Shown here: positions 36,777 through 45,694 of the stretch, in pieces
Layout of the letters: each line of letters starts with the position of its first letter
How positions within the stretch are numbered: position 1 is the stretch's first letter
Assembly (NCBI RefSeq): GCF_002911695.1
Contig: NZ_PQBS01000037.1
Span: 496,938-560,937, forward strand
DNA length: 64,000 nucleotides
Reading direction: 5' to 3'
Origin: Gracilimonas amylolytica
GTDB taxonomy: Bacteria > Bacteroidota > Rhodothermia > Balneolales > Balneolaceae
Made by a program: the position numbers and the translations under genes
The notes under the pieces: generated by a model
The model's input: the letters and a program-made list of their open reading frames with translations, nothing else
The model's database searches: none
What the model was told of the DNA's origin: nothing

Positions 36777-38205
36777 GCAGGGCATTGATAGTCTTTCGTT
36801 CTGTGAACCATATCACCCCTATAGACAGGGTAAAAATGAAGACAGAAGCCAGAATAAGTCCACCAAGGTGGGCTCCGCCTAACCAGTAATTGATGCCGTA
36901 ACGGGTAAGAATGGCAACACCGGTCATAGGAGCTAAAATGTATAAGGCTGAAAAACTCTTGAAGCCAAAATACCAGGGATTAGTTTGGGTGACTTTAGCT
37001 CCAAAGTAGAATATCACCCCTGAGATAACAGGGTAGAGGGTTAGCCACACATAAGCGACAGCCAGCATGCTGATCTGAGCGGCCAGCAGGAAACCTACAG
37101 GGAGCACAATAGCATTACTTAGGGTGAAGTAGAACACAAAACGAGCCTCGCCTTTGGCATTGATGAGTTTAGGTAAAAGAGTGATAAGGCACTGAACCAG
37201 CCCGACAACCACAAAGATACGCATGTAGGGTACGGCTTCGATCCATTTCTCGTAACCCACCATAGGCAGGAACCAGTCGATGTAGGTCCCGATGATGATC
37301 ATCACGGTTCCAACCAGTAACATACTTGCTTTACTCATGGTGAAGAAGTAATTACGCAATCGGTCTGCCTGATCCTGAAGTTTGGCAAAAGCAGGGTAGG
37401 CCACACGATTGATCACGCTTGAAAGTTCCTGAACCGTGTCAAAAACGAGCCGGTAGGCGAAGGAATAGATCCCCACCAATTCCATGGAAAAGAATTTACC
37501 GATGATCAGATAATCGGCATTGATGTACAGTTTTTGGAGCGTATGTGATCCGGCCGTGTATAACCCAAAACTTAGCAGATGCTTGATCTTACTGTATTTG
37601 AATTGCAAGCGTGGCCAATATGGTTTGAATACCATGCTAAGCGCCATTTGGCCGACTTTATGGGCTAATTCAGCGAGGACTATTGACCAGGCACCCCAAC
37701 CGGCCCACGCCAGGCAGATCATCAATCCCGCAGAAGCTGCGAGGGACACATTATCGATCACAGCGATCTTTTTGAAAGCCAGTTCCCGTGTGAGTAGTCT
37801 ACTGGAGATCATATAAAAACTGAAAGCTACGATTCCCAGCATATAAACCCGGATCATGGGGGAAAGGACCTCTGTTTCGTAAAACTGAGCCACAAAGGGA
37901 GCTGCAAAATAAAGGGTTACATAAAGCACAGCAGAGATCATAAAACTGATCCAGAACAAGGAATCGATCTGAATTCTGCCAATTTTACGTTCCTGAATGA
38001 TCGCGGCACCCAATCCGAGTTCAGTAAGAGCTTTAGCTGTATTAAAAAAAGCAATGGCCAGTGCGGCAATACCAAATTCTGATTCAGAAATGATCTTGAG
38101 CGTATAAAATAAGGCCCCCGCATTTAAAAGACGGGCGACAACAGAACTGGCTCCGCTATAGAACACTGATGAAGCTACTTTTCGGGCAAAAGAAGTCTCA
38201 CTCAT
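36772..38205 (-). CDS. Lipopolysaccharide/polysaccharide flippase (Wzx, MOP superfamily)
   Basis: 477 residues with about 12-14 hydrophobic segments. The N-terminus (YSGASSVVARLLNAGALFYTLKIIS) and the region FGIAALAIAFFNTAKALTELGLGAAIIQ are characteristic of the Wzx/PST (polysaccharide_synt_3) family, which flips undecaprenyl-linked glycans across the inner membrane. It lies upstream of the GT2 and sulfotransferase on the same strand, so this trio may assemble and export a sulfated glycan. No polymerase (Wzy) or initiating transferase is in the window. Confidence 0.87.
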   Translation of the reverse strand: MSETSFARKVASSVFYSGASSVVARLLNAGALFYTLKIISESEFGIAALAIAFFNTAKALTELGLGAAIIQERKIGRIQIDSLFWISFMISAVLYVTLYFAAPFVAQFYETEVLSPMIRVYMLGIVAFSFYMISSRLLTRELAFKKIAVIDNVSLAASAGLMICLAWAGWGAWSIVLAELAHKVGQMALSMVFKPYWPRLQFKYSKIKHLLSFGLYTAGSHTLQKLYINADYLIIGKFFSMELVGIYSFAYRLVFDTVQELSSVINRVAYPAFAKLQDQADRLRNYFFTMSKASMLLVGTVMIIIGTYIDWFLPMVGYEKWIEAVPYMRIFVVVGLVQCLITLLPKLINAKGEARFVFYFTLSNAIVLPVGFLLAAQISMLAVAYVWLTLYPVISGVIFYFGAKVTQTNPWYFGFKSFSALYILAPMTGVAILTRYGINYWLGGAHLGGLILASVFIFTLSIGVIWFTERKTINALR

Positions 38206-38325
38206 TATAAATTGGTCTCATCAGATTTGCGGATGTGTATCATTTTATTGAACAGAACCCCAAATATAAGACTAACTGTAAGAGAATGGAAGTGATTTAA
38301 ATAGTTGAAGATCAGCGCCAAGTGC

Positions 38326-39366
38326 TCATTTGGCATCCATGTAGTAGAAATACCCTTCCTTGCTCCCGTTAATGCGGGCATTTCCGTGCATTTCAATAAG
38401 TTCTCCGCCAACTACTTTTTTGACAAAAAACTTCTGAACAGAACCCAGTTCGTTGATCAGAGAGTATTTATTGAGCATATCATACGCCTCAACTTCAATT
38501 TTGCCATCCTGATATGTGCCAAAGGTTGTTTGTAAGTCAAGGTCACCTTTTGAGCGATTTACCTCAATTCCGGATGGAGAGATTAGATAAGCCATCCCAT
38601 TTTTGTAGCCCACTCCATACCCAATGGTTGAACGTGAGCGGTTACTCTTTATCTTAAGAAAATGTAGGTAAAACCCATATTTTTCATCGCCCTGTTTTAC
38701 GCGATAACTGGTGTCGATCAGATCAGTAGTTAGATTGTCCTGATACAAGTGGTCCATATATCCGGTTCCGGTAACCTGAACGGTATCATCGTTGATGGCA
38801 ACAAATCCTTTTACTTTGGCATGAGGCATGGGGATGGTCAACCCTAATTTATGTGAACCGATCTTATACTCGCCATCTCCAAGCGCCTTGCCTTGGGCGA
38901 TATCATAAAAAGTGATATCCACATCGTATTTGATTCCGTCTTTTTGAGTCTTGTAATACAAACGATGCTCATTATCCAGACTCCCCTTGGCCCAGTAATT
39001 TCGTTCAGGGTGAAGTTTCAGGTGATGATCTTCGGCTTCACTGATCAGGTCATCAGGCGAATATTCTTTGTTGACCACGTAACTGTTCCCATCTTTCCAG
39101 GCTACCATTAGTTTCCCGCCGGTAACACGTTCTTTAAAGGAGGAACCGAAATCATTGATGGAGAAGGTTACCACCAGTTGGATGTCCTCATTCAGGTCGG
39201 CATGATAGGTCCAGAGTTCGTTGTAGTACTTGGAAGGCAGATTTTTAGCTACAAAATCTTCGGGCGTGGTGTCTCTGAAACTTCCTTCCGGGGTTTGAGC
39301 CTGAATAAGTGGAGAAACAATGAATAAGAGCAGAACAGGTAAAACTTTTAAAAGCTTGGCTGACAT
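38326..39366 (-). CDS. CrtC/AttH-like lipocalin-domain secreted protein
   Basis: 346 residues with a signal peptide (LLKVLPVLLLFIVSPLIQAQ). Beta-rich throughout. The segments YYNELWTYHADLNEDIQLVVTF and VTGTGYMDHLYQD resemble the two-lipocalin-domain AttH / carotenoid 1,2-hydratase (CrtC) family, in which an aspartate-histidine pair in GxxWMDHE-type motifs is conserved. The pair DH is present, so a hydratase-like or lipid-binding role is possible, but no carotenoid gene is nearby. A single transcription unit with AT-rich flanks. Confidence 0.66.
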   Translation of the reverse strand: MSAKLLKVLPVLLLFIVSPLIQAQTPEGSFRDTTPEDFVAKNLPSKYYNELWTYHADLNEDIQLVVTFSINDFGSSFKERVTGGKLMVAWKDGNSYVVNKEYSPDDLISEAEDHHLKLHPERNYWAKGSLDNEHRLYYKTQKDGIKYDVDITFYDIAQGKALGDGEYKIGSHKLGLTIPMPHAKVKGFVAINDDTVQVTGTGYMDHLYQDNLTTDLIDTSYRVKQGDEKYGFYLHFLKIKSNRSRSTIGYGVGYKNGMAYLISPSGIEVNRSKGDLDLQTTFGTYQDGKIEVEAYDMLNKYSLINELGSVQKFFVKKVVGGELIEMHGNARINGSKEGYFYYMDAK

Positions 39367-39574
39367 TAAATTAATATCAAATGGTTAATACAAAATATTT
39401 AAAAAATAACTTACAACTTTCACTTACATAAATGATCATAGAACACTTTTATTATGTTTGAAAGCCTTAATAAATAAACGGTCGTTTTAGTGTCTTCAAA
39501 ATGTAATAGCTATATCATTATTTATGTGTTCACTCAATCAATTTAGACGATAAATCATTTCATCATTGTGCTTG

Positions 39575-40471
39575 TTAGTACAAGAGGATCTTCTTCACCA
39601 ATGGATGCTCATTTAGAGCTTCAATACCGGGTATAACATTGATGTATCGGTTCCAGAAAAAACCCATGATGATCAACTGTATGGTGAAGGTTTTGAAAAA
39701 GATGTTCATAGTGAGATCGATACCGACATGCATCCCGATCAGCATAATAACAATGTACGGACGTAATTTTTTGAACCATATTGTAAAACCAAGTAACTCC
39801 GTGATCAGACCAAAACTGAGGATCAAAGTGGCCAAAAACCGGCTGTTGAACGCCAGCTCCTGTAGCCAGTTGTACTGAAATTCCCCCTGAAGAGAGAGGA
39901 TATCAATACTCTTTTCACCCATCCATAGCCATAAATGATAGCCATCTACCCAGGTAACTCCGGTTGCAACCAACTTACTGATGGCTGCAGAGGTATAACC
40001 GAGACCAAAGAAGAACAGGGTAAACCCAAAGGCAAAACTGAGCTCCTTTTTCATACCCTTAAAAAATAGGGCGGCCAGACCCAATCCCATTAAACTGAAG
40101 GCTACGAGATTGGCACTGTGTGGGATCTCTCCCTGAGAAAACCTTGCCACGTGTTGAAGGTGAAACAGCACAAAGGCGATGGCATACAGCCACCTAACTC
40201 GTTTTAGAAGCAAAGGAACAAGAGTGAATAAACTGATAAGTACAGCATTGTAAATTGAAATATCATTGGAGAAAAAAATACTGATATCTAAGTAATTAGC
40301 CAGGCCGAGGGGGAGGACCACATCACTCAGCCTTGGAATGTAAAATGCCCATTCCCAGGTATAAATGAGGGTATAGATAACAGCAAAGAACTCAAAGGCC
40401 CTGAGTTGAATTTTTGTGCCAACGGAATCGGGATCATCAAGTTGAAACAGATTTTGCAATACTCTCATCAT
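39575..40471 (-). CDS. HTTM-domain membrane protein
   Basis: 298 residues, about eight hydrophobic helices. The layout and the segments EWAFYIPRLSDVVLPLG and FLVNIDLT-like LIGMHVGIDLTMN match the HTTM family, a membrane domain related to vitamin K-dependent gamma-carboxylase. The gene overlaps the stop of the upstream small gene by 4 bp (ATGA), so the two are translationally coupled. The substrate is unknown; family identity is inferred from the pattern. Confidence 0.72.
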   Translation of the reverse strand: MMRVLQNLFQLDDPDSVGTKIQLRAFEFFAVIYTLIYTWEWAFYIPRLSDVVLPLGLANYLDISIFFSNDISIYNAVLISLFTLVPLLLKRVRWLYAIAFVLFHLQHVARFSQGEIPHSANLVAFSLMGLGLAALFFKGMKKELSFAFGFTLFFFGLGYTSAAISKLVATGVTWVDGYHLWLWMGEKSIDILSLQGEFQYNWLQELAFNSRFLATLILSFGLITELLGFTIWFKKLRPYIVIMLIGMHVGIDLTMNIFFKTFTIQLIIMGFFWNRYINVIPGIEALNEHPLVKKILLY

Positions 40472-40947
40472 GGTTCAGGGAATAGATGAGGATTTTTGAT
40501 GGTAGTGTCTGCCGTAAACAGAAACATAGGAATGGCTTCTATGACCACACTGTCTCTTTCATCCATATAGCCTCTAACGCGGGTAGCCAGCCACATTTCG
40601 CCGGGATATTGATCGATCTGAAAGGTGGAGCGCATTCCATTGAGCCGTTTTTCATTCCACACTTTTGTTTTGGTGATGAAATTGGCGAAATCGATCTCGT
40701 GTATCCCATAATCTTTGAGGGGCAAGATGCGGTTCTCGATCTCGGAGATCGACTTGGTTTCCCATAGGTCGGCTCTTGAAGAATCCTCTACCTGCTCCAC
40801 CACTCCCCGCGACCATTCCTTTCCGGCCTGAGAGAACATTGGGAAAATGGAAAATGGCCAGAATTCACCAAGGTGCGTAGCCACCAGCAGGATATTGATC
40901 AAAAGAGTCCACAACAGGATCTTTTTATGCTTTTTAAATGTATCCAC
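40468..40947 (-). CDS. Membrane-anchored partner of the HTTM protein
   Basis: 159 residues. One N-terminal membrane helix (ILLWTLLINILLVATHL) is followed by WPFSIFPMFS, a motif I associate with small proteins next to HTTM genes. The remainder is a soluble, probably periplasmic domain (…RSTFQIDQYPGEMWLATRVRGYMDERD…). No known catalytic motif. ATGA overlap with the HTTM gene and a good -7 element 28 bp upstream of the ATG argue that it is a real first gene of a two-gene operon. Confidence 0.7.
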   Translation of the reverse strand: MDTFKKHKKILLWTLLINILLVATHLGEFWPFSIFPMFSQAGKEWSRGVVEQVEDSSRADLWETKSISEIENRILPLKDYGIHEIDFANFITKTKVWNEKRLNGMRSTFQIDQYPGEMWLATRVRGYMDERDSVVIEAIPMFLFTADTTIKNPHLFPEP

Positions 40948-40974
40948 TCCGGAGATCTTTGGGTTTATGAGAGC

Positions 40975-40983
40975 TCAAAGATA
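40975..40983 (-). promoter_or_regulatory. Putative -7 element (TATCTTTGA) of the HTTM operon
   Basis: Exact TAnnTTTG on the minus strand, 27 bp before the ATG at 40947. It forms most of one arm of an inverted repeat (ATCTTTG 40955-40961 / CAAAGAT 40976-40982), which could be an operator. Confidence 0.45.
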
Positions 40984-41132
40984 TTGAATTTATGCTAACT
41001 AAATGTAACTCCTCGATCACGGAGATGTTAACAATATTTACTTGCACAATGATAGTAGGGTACAAGAGTTAATGTGCTACTGAAACCGACATCGACTTGT
41101 TAGTATTTCTTAAAAGAGAACCAAGAAATCCG

Positions 41133-41141
41133 TATTTTTGT
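41133..41141 (+). promoter_or_regulatory. Putative -7 element (TATTTTTGT) of the RND exporter gene
   Basis: Matches TAnnTTTG, 44 bp upstream of the ATG at 41186. No clear -33 box. Confidence 0.35.
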
Positions 41142-41185
41142 TAGTTATCAGAACCGATAAAACCTACGATTCACAAAGAAATTAA

Positions 41186-43684
41186 ATGTCAAAGCTGCTC
41201 GACCTCCTCAAACCCTTACTGAAATTTAACTATTCACATCCATATTGGGTCCTGACCATAACGCTGTTAGTTGCTATCGTGAGTGGATTTTATGCCATTC
41301 AGCTCAAGGTAGATACCGACATTGCGAATCTACTGCCTGAGGATCACCCTAATGTGTTAGCGCTGGATAAACTGAACGAAACAGTGGGTGGGGAGACCGA
41401 TATGCAGGTCGTCATAAGTTCACCCAGTTTTGAGGCGAACAAGAAATTTGCTGAAGACCTCATTGAGAGATCCCTTGAAATGTATTACCCGCGGTTAGAG
41501 GATTATTACTTTGACCGGGCAGAATTCAAACGGGAAACCGAATTCACGAAAAATAATGCACTATATCTGGCAAGTGAGTCTGAGCTGAATGATGTGATCA
41601 GCTGGCTGGAAGATGAGATCGAACAAGCCAAAGAAGAAGCTAATCCCTTTTATTTTGATCTTGGTGAGGATGAAGAAGAGGCAGAAGATACACGGGCTGA
41701 AGATTTCGAGCAAAGCTATAAAACACTGGTACCTTCAGAATATCCGATCAGCGAAGACAGCACCATTATGGTGGTGAAATTCTTTCCAACCGGTTCAAAA
41801 AGTGATATCAAATACCTCGAGGATATGTTTGAGGAATACGAGGATGTGATCGCTTCTCTGGAACCTGCCAGTTATCATCCTGAAATGGAAGTCAAATTCG
41901 GCGGCCGACTCAAAAGGCACCTGGAAGAGATCACATCCATTATGGATGATGTGATCGGTAGTTTTGCCACGGGTATCAGCAGTGTGATACTCCTGGTCAT
42001 GTTATACTTTTTCATTAAAAAATACCTGCACTACAGAAAAGGAACACAGGGAGAAGGATCCTACACGATCTGGTCACACTTCATCAGAATGCCGGTTCCC
42101 GTGCTGGTGATCGGTATCCCATTGCTGATAAGCCTGGTGTGGACCTTTGGACTGACCTACTTTTATCTGGGAATACTCAACACGATGACCTCCGTGCTAT
42201 TTGTGATACTGTTCGGGTTGGGTATCGATTACGGGATCCACTTCTACGCAAGATATATTGAGCTTCGTAATCATGGTTTAAGTGTGTATGAAGCCGTAGA
42301 AACCACCTACACGAAGACGGGAGAGGCTATTTTGGTTTCCGCCTTCACAACAGCCACAGCCCTATATATTCTAATGTTTGCTGATTTCCGAGGGTTCTCA
42401 GAATTTGGCTTTATTTCAGGAACCGGGATCATGCTGGCCCTGGTGAGCATGCTTTTCATTCTGCCTTCTATTCTTGTGGTACTGGATGAACGTCTGAACT
42501 GGATATTGATCAGTGAAGAAGACAAAGAGGTTTACGATGGCACGCATCGCTACCCATTTGCAAGAACGATCGTAACGGTCGGATTGGTGATCTCGGCTGT
42601 GGTGATCGGTTTCAGCGGAAACCTGTCATTTCAGTATAATTTCGGCGAACTGGAACCAAAATTCCCAGAATATGAGGAATTCAGGTCATTTGCCCGGCAG
42701 GTTGAGGATTCAGACAAAAGAAACCCGGCTTATATAGTAGCAGAAACCAATGAACAGGTTGAAGAAATTGCGAATATCCTAAAGGAGAGAGCCGAGGCAG
42801 ATACCGTTTCACCGACCATTCAAAGCGTCGAAACTCTGCAGGAGCGATATCCTTCCAATGAAGCTGAAGAACAGGAAAAGCTTGAGAAGATCGCTAAGGT
42901 GAGGGAATTACTTCAGGATCCATTCCTGGTTGACAGGGATGATGAAGATCTTGACCGGCTTCGGCTTGCAGCTCAAACCACAGAACCTGTGACCATAGAT
43001 CAGATACCGGATTACCTCAAGTCACGTTTTGTGACCAAGGATGGAGAGATCGGGCGATTTGTGATCATATATCCTTCTGTTGGATTATCAGACGGCAGGC
43101 AGTCCATTGCCTTCAAAGATGATGTCAGCGTAGTTAACCTGGATGATGGTTCAGAGTTTTATGCTTCAAGTACCTCCATTGTTGCCGCTTCCATGCTGGA
43201 TCTGATGAGAACTGAGAGTCCGTATATGGTCGCTGCTACCTTTATCTTTATTTACTTCTTCATGTTGTTTTCATTCCGATCATTCAGATGGTCGCTGATC
43301 GCTATGTTACCGCTTCTGGTTGGCTTATTGTGGCTGTTCGGCATCATGATGATCTTTGGGTTCCAGTTCAATTTTTACAACCTGGTAGTGCTGCCTGCCA
43401 TTCTTGGAATTGGTGAGGATAGTGGAGTCCATTTAGCTCACCGATACCGTGAGGAAGGGAAGAACAGTATGTGGCAGGTTTTGTCGAGTACCGGTCAGCA
43501 TATTACCATGGGGTCTGTGACTACCATGTTGGGTTTTGCCGGATTGCTGTTCACTAATCACCCCGGCCTGCAATCTATTGGTATCATGGCAGTCATTGGA
43601 ATAGGAATGACCTTGCTTACATCCATTACCTTCCTGCCGGCATTAATACAATGGCTGGAAGACAAGAGTTGGATAAAATTTTAA
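41186..43684 (+). CDS. RND superfamily (MMPL/HpnN-type) exporter
   Basis: 832 residues with the duplicated RND layout. Each half has one N-terminal helix, a large periplasmic loop (about 40-250 and 500-660) and five clustered helices. The glycine/aspartate-rich helix of each half is visible (LFGLGIDYGIHF and AILGIGEDSGVHL), which carries the proton-relay carboxylates of MMPL-type exporters. The periplasmic loop has a very acidic stretch (DLGEDEEEAEDTRAEDFE). This family moves hydrophobic molecules such as hopanoids or lipids to the outer membrane. No adaptor gene beside it; the cargo is unknown. Confidence 0.88.
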   Translation: MSKLLDLLKPLLKFNYSHPYWVLTITLLVAIVSGFYAIQLKVDTDIANLLPEDHPNVLALDKLNETVGGETDMQVVISSPSFEANKKFAEDLIERSLEMYYPRLEDYYFDRAEFKRETEFTKNNALYLASESELNDVISWLEDEIEQAKEEANPFYFDLGEDEEEAEDTRAEDFEQSYKTLVPSEYPISEDSTIMVVKFFPTGSKSDIKYLEDMFEEYEDVIASLEPASYHPEMEVKFGGRLKRHLEEITSIMDDVIGSFATGISSVILLVMLYFFIKKYLHYRKGTQGEGSYTIWSHFIRMPVPVLVIGIPLLISLVWTFGLTYFYLGILNTMTSVLFVILFGLGIDYGIHFYARYIELRNHGLSVYEAVETTYTKTGEAILVSAFTTATALYILMFADFRGFSEFGFISGTGIMLALVSMLFILPSILVVLDERLNWILISEEDKEVYDGTHRYPFARTIVTVGLVISAVVIGFSGNLSFQYNFGELEPKFPEYEEFRSFARQVEDSDKRNPAYIVAETNEQVEEIANILKERAEADTVSPTIQSVETLQERYPSNEAEEQEKLEKIAKVRELLQDPFLVDRDDEDLDRLRLAAQTTEPVTIDQIPDYLKSRFVTKDGEIGRFVIIYPSVGLSDGRQSIAFKDDVSVVNLDDGSEFYASSTSIVAASMLDLMRTESPYMVAATFIFIYFFMLFSFRSFRWSLIAMLPLLVGLLWLFGIMMIFGFQFNFYNLVVLPAILGIGEDSGVHLAHRYREEGKNSMWQVLSSTGQHITMGSVTTMLGFAGLLFTNHPGLQSIGIMAVIGIGMTLLTSITFLPALIQWLEDKSWIKF

Positions 43685-43706
43685 GTGAAGTCGGTTAATT
43701 ATTGAG

Positions 43707-43722
43707 CCTCAATACTTTGAGG
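43707..43722 (+). other. Short hairpin between exporter and FAD protein genes
   Basis: CCTCAA-TACT-TTGAGG, a perfect 6-bp stem with 4-nt loop, 22 bp after the exporter stop and 14 bp before the next start. No U-run. It could be an attenuator or an mRNA-stability element in an operon. Confidence 0.35.
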
Positions 43723-43736
43723 GAATATAAATAAGT

Positions 43737-45290
43737 ATGAAAAAAGAACTTGTCGTTAGGGTATTGCCTGAAGTTGCGGGGGAAGAAGAGTTGCTGTTTG
43801 AGCACCTGATCGAAAAAGAAGGGCTCAAAAAAGAAGACCTCAGGCATGTTGAGATCCTTCGAAGTTCTATTGACGCCCGGGCAAAACAGGCTTATTACAA
43901 CCTAAAGGTACGATTATTCATTGGAGAGGAATATCGCCCTCAGGAGGTATCTCTGCCGGATTATCCAAATGTCAGAAATGCCAGGGAAGTGATCGTTATC
44001 GGAGCCGGACCGGCCGGACTCTTTGCAGCTTTGGAACTGATGGAGCAGGGTTTAAAGCCGGTGATCCTGGAAAGGGGTAAGAACGCGAAAGATCGAATTA
44101 AGGACCTGAAGGCGATCAATGTCAGGCATGAGGTGAACGAGGATTCCAACTACTGCTTCGGTGAGGGAGGAGCCGGAACTTATTCGGACGGAAAGCTTTA
44201 CACACGTTCTAAAAAGCGTGGTAACGTAATGAAGGTGTTGGAAAGACTGGTTGGTTTTGGTGCCGTAAAAGACATTCTCGTTGATTCACATCCGCATATT
44301 GGGACCAATAAACTTCCGGGTATCATCGCAAATATGAGGGAATGCATCCTTCAGAATGGAGGAGAGATCCATTTTAATACACGCGTAACTGATCTCATTA
44401 TTGAAGCAGAGATAATTAGAGGTGTGAAAACACTGAATGGAGAACAGTTTAAAGCGAATGATGTGATCCTTGCCACCGGACACAGTGCCCGGGATATATT
44501 CAGATCGTTACATCAGAAAGATATTGCCATTGAATTAAAACCCCTGGCTATTGGAGTTAGGGTCGAACATCCACAGGCATTGATCGATTCCATACAGTAC
44601 AATTGTGAAACACGAGGGGATTATTTGCCACCGGCCTCATACAGTATTGTAAAGCAGGCAGGGGATCGGGGAGTGTATTCGTTCTGTATGTGTCCGGGTG
44701 GAGTCATTGCGCCCTGTGCTACATCACCCGGAGAGATTGTAACTAACGGATGGTCGTCTTCGCGGAGAGCCAGATCGACAGCCAATTCAGGAATTGTGGT
44801 AGAACTCAAACCCAGTGATTTTAACAGCTTCAGTAAGTATGGTCCCTTAGCCGCCATGGAATTTCAGCATGCTATAGAGAAAAAGGCCTGGGTGGCCGGA
44901 GGTAAGACCCAAACGGCTCCGGCTCAGTTGCTGCAGGACTTCATAGATGGAAAAGTATCAGATGCATTACCAAATACTTCATATGCTCCGGGAATTACAT
45001 CTGTAGATCTGAGAAGTGTTCTGCCGAAATTCATCTATAATTCCCTCAAAGATGGTTTTCGCCAGTTTGACCGAAGCATGCAGGGATATCTGACCAATGA
45101 TGCCGTGGTTCACGCGCCTGAAACAAGAACTTCAAGTCCCGTTAAGATTCCCAGGGATGATTCCACCTTACAACATATTCAGATCGGCGGGCTCTATCCC
45201 TGTGGAGAAGGAGCCGGATATGCGGGTGGTATTGTATCTGCCGCTATGGATGGCATTAAGTGTGCACAGGCGGTATTAAAATCTGCCTAG
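43737..45290 (+). CDS. COG2509-type FAD-dependent dehydrogenase
   Basis: 517 residues. An N-terminal ~85-residue ferredoxin-like domain (KELVVRVLPEVAGEEELLF…, SSIDARAKQAYYNLKVR) precedes a FAD-binding domain with the dinucleotide motif VIVIGAGPAGLFAALELME (~84-102). The signature EDSNYCFGEGGAGTYSDGKL (residues ~135-155) and the C-terminal GLYPCGEGAGYAGGIVSAAMDG are those of this uncharacterised flavoprotein family. The substrate is unknown. No membrane segment. Confidence 0.9.
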   Translation: MKKELVVRVLPEVAGEEELLFEHLIEKEGLKKEDLRHVEILRSSIDARAKQAYYNLKVRLFIGEEYRPQEVSLPDYPNVRNAREVIVIGAGPAGLFAALELMEQGLKPVILERGKNAKDRIKDLKAINVRHEVNEDSNYCFGEGGAGTYSDGKLYTRSKKRGNVMKVLERLVGFGAVKDILVDSHPHIGTNKLPGIIANMRECILQNGGEIHFNTRVTDLIIEAEIIRGVKTLNGEQFKANDVILATGHSARDIFRSLHQKDIAIELKPLAIGVRVEHPQALIDSIQYNCETRGDYLPPASYSIVKQAGDRGVYSFCMCPGGVIAPCATSPGEIVTNGWSSSRRARSTANSGIVVELKPSDFNSFSKYGPLAAMEFQHAIEKKAWVAGGKTQTAPAQLLQDFIDGKVSDALPNTSYAPGITSVDLRSVLPKFIYNSLKDGFRQFDRSMQGYLTNDAVVHAPETRTSSPVKIPRDDSTLQHIQIGGLYPCGEGAGYAGGIVSAAMDGIKCAQAVLKSA

Positions 45291-45293
45291 TGT

Positions 45294-45530
45294 TTAGTTA
45301 TCATCGAAGTTTACTTCCACCTCAAAGTCGATCAAAAAAGCTCCGGTGAATTCAGAAAGTACATTCGCTCCGAAACCGCCAGCGATGTACTCATCGAAAA
45401 AACCTGGTTCGCCGAAGGCTCCGGCGATGATTCGGGAAGCAACTAAATAGCGTGAATTCGACATAACAAGTGGTTGCAACAGCCTATATACAGCGATCAC
45501 GATCATTACCGCAAAGGCGGGAAATAGCAT
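45294..45530 (-). CDS. Small hypothetical membrane protein
   Basis: 78 residues with ATG start. One hydrophobic segment at the N-terminus (LFPAFAVMIVIAVYRLL) is followed by a glycine/phenylalanine-rich acidic tail ending EVEVNFDDN. No recognised family. It is tail-to-tail with the FAD protein (3 bp apart) and 164 bp downstream of trkH on the same strand. It may be real, but the evidence is only an open frame with a plausible start. Confidence 0.42.
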   Translation of the reverse strand: MLFPAFAVMIVIAVYRLLQPLVMSNSRYLVASRIIAGAFGEPGFFDEYIAGGFGANVLSEFTGAFLIDFEVEVNFDDN

Positions 45531-45694
45531 ATTGTCAGAGTAAGCTGTCGGATACTTAGCAGATCATTGGATTTCGGGCATTCGCCGCGAAATGACCACT
45601 AAATTTATAAAAACACCTTATCTATACATTGAACAGATGTTACATAAATAGGGCTGTCAACTGATCACTGCTAACTGTTCCCTGTACTACTGAA

